Shown here: one piece after another, positions 52,672-61,307 of the stretch
Numbering within the stretch: the stretch's first letter is position 1
Layout: every line of letters begins with the position of its first letter
Origin: Dactylosporangium aurantiacum
Lineage (GTDB): Bacteria > Actinomycetota > Actinomycetes > Mycobacteriales > Micromonosporaceae
Reading direction: 5' to 3'
Length of the DNA stretch: 64,000 nt
Assembly: GCF_000716715.1 (NCBI RefSeq)
Contig: NZ_JNYJ01000054.1
Coordinates: forward strand, 1 to 64,000
Program-made: the position numbers and the translations under genes
Notes under the pieces: generated by a model
What the model was told of the DNA's origin: nothing
Seen by the model: the letters and a program-made list of their open reading frames with translations, nothing else
Databases searched by the model: none

Positions 52672-53353
52672 CCTCGCGCAGCGGCGCGCCGGCCAGCGCC
52701 CGCACCTCGCGGGAGAGGTGGGCCTGGTCGGCGTAGCCGGTGCTGGCCGCCACCGCGCCGAACGGCATCCCGCCGCGGGCCAGCTCGAGGGCCGCGTTGA
52801 CGCGCAGAATGCGGGAGAGCGTCTTCAGCCCGTACCCGAAAAGAACCAGGCCACGGCGGTGCAGCTGCCGCTCGCTGAGACCGACGTCGGCGGCGATCCG
52901 CGCGACCGGCAGACCGGCCCTGACCCGCTCGACCACCGCACGGACCCACGACTCGTCCGGTTTGTCGTTCCTGGCGAATACCGTCTCCAGGAGTGCGGCG
53001 GGTTCCGCGGCCTCGTCGAGCTGCTCGGTGAGCCGCCTCACCCGCGCCGACGGCCACAGCGCCGACAGCGGCACCCGCTGGTCGCGCAGCTCGTCGGCGG
53101 GGACTCCGAGGACGCCCGGCGCCGTGCCCGGTCCGAAGCGGATCGCCGTGTACGTGCGACCGACCGGACTCATGCCCAGCTGGGCGGTCGTGTCGGGACC
53201 GGCGACCAGCAGCCGCCCGCCGTAGTGGATCACGTCCATGCAGCCGTCGGGCAGGACCCTGACCTGCTCGCTGACGGCGGCGCGGCGCCGCCACACCGTC
53301 GCGCCCGGAATCCGCGACGGCCGCTCCCGGTAGCCGGACTCAGCCGTGACCAT
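52661..53353 (-). CDS. AraC-family transcriptional regulator
   Basis: A 230-residue regulator. The N-terminal beta-rich domain (about 15-115; VLPDGCMDVIHYGGRLLVAG) resembles the DUF6597 sensor of some AraC proteins. The C-terminal domain (about 140-230) has two helix-turn-helix motifs, VARIAADVGLSERQLHRRG and FGAVAASTGYADQAHLSREV. It overlaps the VOC gene tail to tail, a pairing often seen where the VOC gene is the target or partner. Its start overlaps the DUF3027 gene end by 14 bp. Confidence 0.85.
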   Translation of the reverse strand: MVTAESGYRERPSRIPGATVWRRRAAVSEQVRVLPDGCMDVIHYGGRLLVAGPDTTAQLGMSPVGRTYTAIRFGPGTAPGVLGVPADELRDQRVPLSALWPSARVRRLTEQLDEAAEPAALLETVFARNDKPDESWVRAVVERVRAGLPVARIAADVGLSERQLHRRGLVLFGYGLKTLSRILRVNAALELARGGMPFGAVAASTGYADQAHLSREVRALAGAPLREVIG

Positions 53354-54191
53354 AGGGCTCGGCGGGCTCGGTCTCGTCGACCGACCCGTGCGCCCGGCTC
53401 ACCGACACCGACTCGACCTCGCTGTCGTCGAACACCGTCGGCAGCTCGTCGACCGCCTGGACCTGCTCGACCAGCACCTCGGAGTGCGCGCCGCAGCCGT
53501 GGTCGACCGAGACGACCTGCGCGTCGTCGGGCGCGTACTCGTTGCCGCACACCCCGAACGACTGCCGCAACGACCCGGCCAGCTGCAGGTAGAACCCGCA
53601 CGAGCCGCACCGGGCGGACGACGGCGCCGCGACGGAGATCGGCGCGTTGGGGCCCCGGTCGCCGTCATACCAGCGCTGGGCGGCGTCGAGACGGCCTTCG
53701 CGCGACAGCACCCGCACCCGGCCGAGGCCGAGCTCCCAGTTGGTCTCCTCGACCGCCGGATCGTCCGACTGTACGTAACCCGGCGCCAGCCTCGGATCGT
53801 CCGGCGGCGTCGGCAGCAGATCGCCCACGCCCAGGTCACCGGGCTGCAGGCGCTCCTGCCACGGCACCCACTCGGGTGCGCGCAGCGCGTCGGGGCCAGG
53901 CAGCAGCGTCGACTCGCAGATCGTCACCTGCTTGCTGCGGGGGATCCGGGTGACGCTCACCGCCCAGCGCCACCCCCGGTAGCCGGGCAGGCCGCAGGCG
54001 AAGAAGTGGGTGACGAGCCGCTCACCTTCGGCGACCACGCCGAGATGCTCACCGACGTGATCGGGGTCGACGACATCGAGACCGCGGCGGGCGATCTCCA
54101 CGGCGTCCGCGCAGACCTGGTCAGGCTTCCCCGCGCGGCCGCTGGAGCGGGTCGGGGCAGTCGAGGCTGTCACCCCTCCATTGTTCCTCAT
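53340..54191 (-). CDS. DUF3027 protein
   Basis: A roughly 283-residue protein of the actinobacterial DUF3027 family. A helical N-terminal part (KPDQVCADAVEIARRGLDVV, HVGEHLGVVAEGERLVTHFF) precedes a domain with RWAVSVTR and a later Cys pair C-x-x-C (ARCGSCGFY) plus GVCGNEY, suggesting a zinc site. The acidic C-terminus ends the protein. Function unknown. The start is uncertain: ATG 54191 or GTG 54173, the latter preceded immediately by GGAGGG. Divergent from the MFS-like gene at 54263. Confidence 0.78.
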   Translation of the reverse strand: MRNNGGVTASTAPTRSSGRAGKPDQVCADAVEIARRGLDVVDPDHVGEHLGVVAEGERLVTHFFACGLPGYRGWRWAVSVTRIPRSKQVTICESTLLPGPDALRAPEWVPWQERLQPGDLGVGDLLPTPPDDPRLAPGYVQSDDPAVEETNWELGLGRVRVLSREGRLDAAQRWYDGDRGPNAPISVAAPSSARCGSCGFYLQLAGSLRQSFGVCGNEYAPDDAQVVSVDHGCGAHSEVLVEQVQAVDELPTVFDDSEVESVSVSRAHGSVDETEPAEPYGHG

Positions 54192-54262
54192 CGCCACGCC
54201 CGATGAGCACGGCGGGCCGGGCGTGGCCGGAAACTGTCGCACCCATGGTTCAGGATGGGTGC

Positions 54263-56227
54263 ATGTCGGTGATACGAGGCGTCGCGCAGACCGTGGTGAC
54301 CACCGTGCGAGCAGCGCGGGTCGCCACCGTCGGCGGTGCCCGCGCCGGCCGGTTCGTGGGGCGCAACCTGCTGCGGGTCCGCGAGCGCGGCGCCGGCGGC
54401 GAGACCGGCATGCTGCGCCTGCTCGACCTGCACGCGGCGTCCTGCGCCGGCGACACCCTGGTCGCGCTCGGCCTGGCCGGCACGATCTTCTTCTCGGTGC
54501 CGGCGGGCGAGGCCCGTGACCGGGTCGCGCTGTACCTGATCGTGACGATGCTGCCGTTCGCGCTGCTGGCCCCGATCGTGGGGCCGGTCCTCGACCGGTT
54601 CCGGCACGGCCGTCGCTACGCGCTCGCCACGACGATGCTCGGCCGGGCGTTCCTGGCGGTCCTCATCTCCGAGCACCTGACCGGGTGGGCGCTGTATCCG
54701 GCCGCGTTCGGCATGCTCGTGCTCTCCCGCGCCTATGGCGTGGCCCGCAGCGCCGCCGTGCCCCGTGTGCTGCCCAAGGGGCTCGGCCTGTCCGAGGCCG
54801 GGGCGCGCGCCTCCGTCTTCGGCACCTTCGCCGGCGCCATCGTGCTGCCGATCGGCCTGGCCGCGGCCCACTTCGGACCGCAGTGGCCGCTGCGACTGTC
54901 GGTCGTCGTGTTCTTCTACGGCATGGTCACCTCGCTGCGACTGCCGCCGCGCGCCGACTCGGACCCACCCGAGCAGGTCCCCCGGGTGCTGCAGCGGCCG
55001 AGCCACCGCGGCGCGAAGGTCCTGTCCGGCCGGCTCGTCGTCGGCGCCCTCATCGGCAGCGCGACGCTGCGGGCGTTGTATGGCTTCCTGACCCTGTTCC
55101 TGGCGTTCGCGATCAAGGAGAAGGCGCTGCCGGTCGGGCTCGGCCCGTGGCAGCTGTCGGAGCAGGTGGCGGTCGTGGTCGTGGCCGCCGCGCTCGGCGT
55201 CGGCTCGTTCCTGGCCACCGCGATCGGGACCCGCCTGCGCATCCACCGCCCGGCGCTGCTGCAGGCGGTCGGCATCGTCCTGGTCACGCTCGTCGCCCTC
55301 ATCGCCGCCGACCGCGGCTCCCTGGGCACCGTCGCCCTGCTCTGCCTGGTCACCGCGGTCGCCAGCGGCCTGGCGAAGCTCGCCGTCGACGCGTCGATCC
55401 AGGAGCGGGCCGACGAGCAGGTCAGGGCCAGCGCGTTCGCCCACTCCGAGACGCTGCTCATGGTCGCCTGGGTGGTCGGCGGCGCCGCCGGCCTGATCCC
55501 GTTCGGGCCCGACTGGGGGCTGATCGTCGCCGCCGTCTTCATGGCGCTCGGCGCGGCGCGGGCGGTCTGGTCGGCGGTCACCCTGCGCAAGGAGCGGCTG
55601 CGCGGCGCCCCCCTCGACGACAGCGAGCAGCCGACCGACCCAGTCGCGGCGACCTCCGCCGCCGGCGCGCCGGGTGGCCCGGCGGGCGGCGGCTTCGACC
55701 CACGGCGCGCGGGCGGCGGCTCGGCGAGCGGCGGCTTCAGCGGCGGCTCGGCGGGTAGGGCCTCCGGGAGCGGTCCGGCGGGTGGGGCTCGGGGACGCGG
55801 CGGCGACGACGCGACGACCGTGCCGCGGCCGGCGGGTGCCGCCGGGCCGAGGCCGACCGCCGGAGCCGCCACCGCCGGGGCCGCCGCGGGAGCCGCCCAG
55901 GGCGGGGCCGGGGCGACCCGGCGGATGCCGTCCCAGTCCCGCAGCGGCGACGAGTCGCCGGCGGCCGACCAGGGTTCGGGGGGTGACGGCTCGCGGCGCC
56001 GGTTCGGGTGGCGGCGCCGCCGTCCCGCCACCGTGCCGACCGGGTCCACCGCGCCGAACGGGTCGAGTGGGCCGGCCGGCGCCGGAGGTGGGCAGCCGGT
56101 CGACGCGACCCGGCAGATGCCGGCCGTCGACGTGGACGAGACGACGCCCCTCGCACCGCCCGGCTACACGTTGTACCGCCCTTCGGGCATGGACTCGACC
56201 CGACGCCTGGAGGATGACGAGCGATGA
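54263..56227 (+). CDS. MFS-like membrane protein with long disordered tail
   Basis: A 654-residue protein. An N-terminal cytosolic region (about 1-45) precedes about 12 membrane segments (about 55-445), with GPVLDRFRHGRRYAL as loop signature. A hydrophilic tail of about 200 residues (about 455-654) follows, rich in Gly/Ala/Ser/Pro with basic patches and the ending LEDDER. The tail is far longer than in ordinary MFS proteins. It lies between the DUF3027 and futalosine hydrolase genes and overlaps the latter by ATGA. Start ATG 54263; ATG 54245 is in frame. Substrate unknown. Confidence 0.8.
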   Translation: MSVIRGVAQTVVTTVRAARVATVGGARAGRFVGRNLLRVRERGAGGETGMLRLLDLHAASCAGDTLVALGLAGTIFFSVPAGEARDRVALYLIVTMLPFALLAPIVGPVLDRFRHGRRYALATTMLGRAFLAVLISEHLTGWALYPAAFGMLVLSRAYGVARSAAVPRVLPKGLGLSEAGARASVFGTFAGAIVLPIGLAAAHFGPQWPLRLSVVVFFYGMVTSLRLPPRADSDPPEQVPRVLQRPSHRGAKVLSGRLVVGALIGSATLRALYGFLTLFLAFAIKEKALPVGLGPWQLSEQVAVVVVAAALGVGSFLATAIGTRLRIHRPALLQAVGIVLVTLVALIAADRGSLGTVALLCLVTAVASGLAKLAVDASIQERADEQVRASAFAHSETLLMVAWVVGGAAGLIPFGPDWGLIVAAVFMALGAARAVWSAVTLRKERLRGAPLDDSEQPTDPVAATSAAGAPGGPAGGGFDPRRAGGGSASGGFSGGSAGRASGSGPAGGARGRGGDDATTVPRPAGAAGPRPTAGAATAGAAAGAAQGGAGATRRMPSQSRSGDESPAADQGSGGDGSRRRFGWRRRRPATVPTGSTAPNGSSGPAGAGGGQPVDATRQMPAVDVDETTPLAPPGYTLYRPSGMDSTRRLEDDER

Positions 56228-56916
56228 GACCGTTCCTGGGATATGAGCGCGCGCTGATCGTGACCGCGGTCGAGACCGAGCGGGCCACGGTGCTCGCCGG
56301 GCTCGGCATCACCGACCCGCACCCCGACGACCTGGAGGCCGGGGCGCCCGTCGTCGTGGTCGCCGCGGGGGTCGGCCCGGCCGCCGCGGCCGCGGTGACC
56401 GCGCAGTTCACCACGACCGCGGTCCACGACGGCCGCCCGTTCGGGGTGGTGCTGTCCGCGGGCATCGCGGGCGGCTTCGCCGGCCGGGTCGAGATCGGCG
56501 GCCTCGTCGTCGCCACCGAGAGCATCGCCGCCGACCTCGGCGCCGCCGGCGCCGACGGGTTCGAGAGCGTCGACGACCTCGGCTTCGGCACCGCCCGCCA
56601 CGACGCCGACCCCGCGTTGCTGCGCACCCTGCGCCAGGCGCTTCCGGAGGCCGTCGGCGGTCCCGTCCTCACCGTCTCCACGGTCACGGGCACCGCCGAG
56701 ACCAAGGAGGCCGTCCAGAAGCGTCACCCCGACGCCGTCGCCGAGGCGATGGAGGGCTTCGGCGTCGCCACGGCCACGCGGCTGTGGCCCGGGACCGCGT
56801 TCGGCGAGATCCGCACCGTCTCCAACGCCGTCGGCCCCCGCGACCGGGCCGCCTGGCGCATCCCGCAGGCCCTCGAGACGCTGCGCGAGGCCTTCGCCAC
56901 GCTGGCCGGCCGCTGA
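56224..56916 (+). CDS. mqnB: Futalosine hydrolase
   Basis: A 230-residue nucleoside phosphorylase-fold enzyme. It hydrolyses futalosine to dehypoxanthine futalosine and hypoxanthine in the alternative menaquinone pathway. ALIVTAVETERATVLAG, VVAAGVGPAAAAA, VLSAGIAGGFAGRV and AEAMEGFGVATA (with the conserved Met-Glu and the acidic base region) fit the family. ATG overlaps the stop of the MFS-like gene. mqnD follows after a 0.6-kb repeat gap, supporting the assignment. Confidence 0.9.
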   Translation: MRPFLGYERALIVTAVETERATVLAGLGITDPHPDDLEAGAPVVVVAAGVGPAAAAAVTAQFTTTAVHDGRPFGVVLSAGIAGGFAGRVEIGGLVVATESIAADLGAAGADGFESVDDLGFGTARHDADPALLRTLRQALPEAVGGPVLTVSTVTGTAETKEAVQKRHPDAVAEAMEGFGVATATRLWPGTAFGEIRTVSNAVGPRDRAAWRIPQALETLREAFATLAGR

Positions 56917-57504
56917 TGCCGTGACACCCGCCTGGGTCGGGCGACCGACGTGGGTCGGCTTCACCCCGGGCGGGTGTCCACCTGGGACGGCGTGTCCAAG
57001 CGGAAAGGCGTGTCCAGGTGGAAGGGCGTGTCCACCTGGGAGGGCGTGTCCACCTGGGAGGGCGTGTCCACCTGGGAGGGCGTGTCCACCTGGGAGGGCG
57101 TGTCCACCTGGGAGGGGGACGGGCGTCCGCCGTAGACCGTGCGCGCCGTGTTCAACCCTTGCCGCTCCAAGCGCGTGGCCGCCGCCGGACGAGGACACTG
57201 TCGGTGCCGCGCCATCCAGGCCGCCTCATCCGCGCGCCCGCACCACCTGCGTCGTGGCCCTGCCGGGGTGCCGCGCCCACGCCACCTGCGTCCTCACGCG
57301 GCCGGCCCGCCGCGCCGACGCGACCCATGTCGTCACCCTGCCGGCCCGCCATGCCCGCGCATCCACGCCCTCACCCGCGCGGGCCGCCACGACCGCATCA
57401 ACGGCGGTCGAACGATCAACGGCGGTCGAACGCGTTGCAAGGGTCACAGCGGGCGTTCCGCGACTCGGCCTGCACGGCCGGCGGCCGGGGTTAGATTCGA
57501 ACCC
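56917..57504. repeat. 0.6-kb repeat-rich gap inside the menaquinone cluster
   Basis: The gap holds the 18-bp array (56974-57117) and, further right (about 57240-57360), a degenerate unit of about 38 bp built around CACCTGCGTC/CCCATGTCGTC and GGCCCGCCATG-like segments. A doublet CAACGGCGGTCGAACG occurs at about 57400 and 57418. Several frames are open throughout, simply because 18 is a multiple of three, but none has a convincing start or family. It separates mqnB from mqnD. Confidence 0.6.
56974..57117. repeat. Eight-copy 18-bp tandem array
   Basis: GTGTCCACCTGGGAGGGC is repeated head to tail in eight copies starting at 56974, 56992, 57010, 57028, 57046, 57064, 57082 and 57100. Copies 4-7 are identical and copy 8 differs at its last base. 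Copies 1-3 are diverged (for example GTGTCCAAGCGGAAAGGC). The gradient from diverged to identical copies suggests expansion on the right side. Confidence 0.9.
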
Positions 57505-58323
57505 GTGACGCTCTCGCTGGCCTTCTCGCCGTGCCCCAACGACACCTTCGTGTTCCATGCGCTCGCGCACGGGCTGGTGCCGGGGGCGCCGGCGTTCGAC
57601 GTGACGTACGCCGACGTCGACGTGACCAACACGGCGGCCGAGCGTGGCGAGTTCGACCTGGTCAAGGTCAGTTACGCGGCGCTGCCGTGGCTGCTGGACA
57701 AGTACACGCTGCTGCCGTGCGGCGGGGCGCTCGGCCGGGGGTGCGGGCCGCTGGTGCTCGTCAAGGACCAGACGATCACCAGCCTGGAGGGTAGGACGGT
57801 GGCGGTGCCGGGTGACCGGACCACGGCGTACCTGCTGATGCGCCTCTGGTCGGCCGGGGCGCCGCCGAAGCGGGTGGAGATCGTGCCGTTCGCCGAGATC
57901 ATGCCGGCGGTGGCGGCCGGGCGGTTCGACGCGGGGCTCGTCATCCACGAGGCGCGGTTCACGTACCAGCGGCACGGGCTGCACGCACTCGCCGACCTCG
58001 GCGAGTGGTGGGAGGGTGACACGGGGCTGCCGATCCCGCTCGGTGCGATCATCGCGCACCGCGACCGGGTCGACCCGGAGCAGGCGACCGCGTGGATCAA
58101 GGAGTCGGTGCGGCAGGCGTGGGCCGACCCGGCCCGCAGCCGCGACTACGTGCTGGCGCACGCCCAGGAGATGGAGCAGCCGGTCGTCGACCAGCACATC
58201 GCGCTGTACGTCAACGAGTTCACCTCGTCGCTCGGCCCGGACGGACACGCGGCGGTCGATGCCCTGCTGACCAGGGCGGCCGCCGAGGGGCTGGTCCCAG
58301 CCACACCCCTCGTCGGCGCCTGA
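57505..58323 (+). CDS. mqnD: 1,4-dihydroxy-6-naphthoate synthase
   Basis: A 272-residue enzyme that converts cyclic dehypoxanthine futalosine to 1,4-dihydroxy-6-naphthoate, with a periplasmic-binding-protein-like fold. The N-terminal signature SLAFSPCPNDTFVFHAL is diagnostic, and LGRGCGPLVL, PGDRTTAYLLMRL and AGLVIHEARFTY (containing the conserved His) follow. GTG at 57505 gives the expected length. Longer upstream frames run through the repeat gap and were rejected. Confidence 0.93.
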   Translation: MTLSLAFSPCPNDTFVFHALAHGLVPGAPAFDVTYADVDVTNTAAERGEFDLVKVSYAALPWLLDKYTLLPCGGALGRGCGPLVLVKDQTITSLEGRTVAVPGDRTTAYLLMRLWSAGAPPKRVEIVPFAEIMPAVAAGRFDAGLVIHEARFTYQRHGLHALADLGEWWEGDTGLPIPLGAIIAHRDRVDPEQATAWIKESVRQAWADPARSRDYVLAHAQEMEQPVVDQHIALYVNEFTSSLGPDGHAAVDALLTRAAAEGLVPATPLVGA

Positions 58324-58329
58324 CAACCA

Positions 58330-58344
58330 CGAAGCCGCGCTTCG
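58330..58344. terminator. Short hairpin between mqnD and the cold-shock gene
   Basis: CGAAGC (58330-58335) pairs with GCTTCG (58339-58344) around a three-base loop, within the 51-bp gap between the convergent stops. It is small and lacks a T-run; the terminator role is weakly supported. Confidence 0.3.
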
Positions 58345-58374
58345 CACGACTCCGAAACACCCGGGACCGGCGGC

Positions 58375-58773
58375 CTAGACCTCCAGCTCGCGGGCCACCA
58401 GGTGGACCGCCTCCGCGACGGTCTTGGCGGTCTTGCGGTCAGGGAAGCGGCCCCGCTGCAGGTCTGGCTGGATCTTGGCCTCGAGGACCCTGATCATGTC
58501 CTCGATCAGCCCGTGCAGCTCGTCGGGCTGGCGACGGCTGGCGACCGCGCGGGCCTCGGTCACCGAGGGCGGCGCGTCGAGGAGCTTGACGTGCATCGCC
58601 TGGCTGCCCTTGCGGCTCTCGACCACCCCGAACTCGACCCGCTGGCCGGTCTTCAACTCACCCGCGCCGGCCGGCAGCGCCGCCTTGTGCACGAAGACGT
58701 CGCCACCATCGTCGCTGGTGAGGAACCCGAAACCCTTCTCCTGGTCGTACCACTTCACTCGACCCGTCGGCAC
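58375..58773 (-). CDS. Cold-shock-domain protein with C-terminal extension
   Basis: A 132-residue protein. The first 66 residues are a cold-shock domain: PTGRVKWYDQEKGFGFLTSDDGGDVFVH has the RNP-1 (KGFGFL) and RNP-2 (VFVH) motifs that bind single-stranded nucleic acid. A second half of about 65 mostly helical residues (PDELHGLIEDMIRVLEAKI, DRKTAKTVAEAVHLVARELEV) replaces the usual end; this longer form is typical of actinobacteria. GTG at 58773 is preceded by GGGGAGCAGGA. Confidence 0.9.
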   Translation of the reverse strand: MPTGRVKWYDQEKGFGFLTSDDGGDVFVHKAALPAGAGELKTGQRVEFGVVESRKGSQAMHVKLLDAPPSVTEARAVASRRQPDELHGLIEDMIRVLEAKIQPDLQRGRFPDRKTAKTVAEAVHLVARELEV

Positions 58774-58825
58774 GCTGTCCTGCTCCCCAGTGTCTTTGAC
58801 CCGTCCCACCCACAACACCTCAAGG

Positions 58826-59464
58826 CTAGTCATCGCTTCCCGGACGGCCAACCGAGATCACGCCCTTGAGAAAGGGCGGGAACGCGTGCAGATCGGCGCC
58901 CACCGCCGACGCCCCGGCGGCCCGGAGGTCATCGGCGGAGCACGGTCCGGTGGTGACGCCGAGGACGGGCACCCCGGCCAGCACGCCGGCCCGCATGTCC
59001 GCCACGTGGTCGCCGACGTACGCGGTCGCGCCGACGGATCGCAGGACCGAAGCCTTCTCCTCCGCGAAGACGTCGCCGTGTACCTCATCGACTGGAATGT
59101 CCAGATGTGCGAGATGGAGCGAGGCGAGCCGGCCGAGCTTCGACGTGATCACCACGATCCGGCCGCCGGCCGCGCGCACCGCCGCCAGGGCCGCCAGCGC
59201 GCCGGGAAGGGCGACGGCGGGGGCGATCGCGTGCTCGGGGTACAGGAGGCGATACACCCGCACGGCCTCGTCGACCGCTTCGGGCGGGAACCATTCCGAC
59301 ATCTCCGTGCGAAGTGGCGGCCCGAGGCGCGAGACGGCGAGCTCGGCATCGACGTGCACGCCAGTACGCGCAGTGAGCGCGCGGTACGTCGCTGCGATGC
59401 CGGGCCGGGTGTCGAGGAGCGTCATGTCAAGGTCAAAGCCAATGACAACCGGTTGTTGAGACAC
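58826..59464 (-). CDS. HAD-superfamily phosphatase
   Basis: A roughly 212-residue HAD hydrolase with FDLDMTLLDTR (nucleophile and acid Asp, motif I), VVITSK (motif II Thr), a Lys in the third motif region (AEEKASVL), and YVGDHVADMRAG (motif IV Asp). It resembles phosphoglycolate-phosphatase-like enzymes (Gph/YjjG type) with a helical cap; substrate unknown. The start is uncertain: GTG 59464 (AAAGGT just before), GTG 59485 or ATG 59518. Confidence 0.85.
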   Translation of the reverse strand: MSQQPVVIGFDLDMTLLDTRPGIAATYRALTARTGVHVDAELAVSRLGPPLRTEMSEWFPPEAVDEAVRVYRLLYPEHAIAPAVALPGALAALAAVRAAGGRIVVITSKLGRLASLHLAHLDIPVDEVHGDVFAEEKASVLRSVGATAYVGDHVADMRAGVLAGVPVLGVTTGPCSADDLRAAGASAVGADLHAFPPFLKGVISVGRPGSDD

Positions 59465-59561
59465 CTTTAAGGATGCCCAGGTCACGATAGGTGTGCCATC
59501 GAAATACTCGCCGGTCATGTATTGACGAGGTGAGACTCTGGCCACTAGCGTCACCAACACT

Positions 59562-59580
59562 TTTAGGAAAGTTTCCTAAA
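59562..59580. promoter_or_regulatory. Palindromic operator in front of the chitinase gene
   Basis: TTTAGGAAAGTTTCCTAAA is a perfect 9-bp inverted repeat around one central base, ending 19 bp before the chitinase start. An AT-rich palindrome stands out strongly in a 72% GC region. It does not match the DasR consensus or the Streptomyces chitinase direct repeats; the TTAG...CTAA ends recall ROK-family sites (inference). Confidence 0.75.
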
Positions 59581-59599
59581 GGATCATCCAGGAGACGCG

Positions 59600-61231
<1,632 letters not shown>

Positions 61232-61242
61232 CAACCCCTTCG

Positions 61243-61276
61243 AAAGAGGGCGGGGCCGTCGGCCCCGCCCTCTTTT
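61243..61276 (+). terminator. Rho-independent terminator after the chitinase gene
   Basis: AAAGAGGGCGGGGCC (61243-61257) and GGCCCCGCCCTCTTT (61261-61275) form a perfect 15-bp stem with a three-base loop, ending in a run of T. It is the best canonical terminator in the window, 11 bp after the stop. Confidence 0.95.
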
Positions 61277-61307
61277 GTCATACGGGCCGGTTAGCGTATG
61301 AGGTGAG

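Noticed and set aside
56950..57135. 61-residue frame of GVSTWE repeats across the 18-bp array
   Set aside because: GTG start without ribosome-binding site; all frames stay open only because 18 is a multiple of three. Kept as a repeat, not a gene.
57139..57504. N-terminal extension of MqnD through the repeat gap
   Set aside because: Extension is Arg/Pro/His-rich and the known family N-terminus begins at the GTG at 57505.
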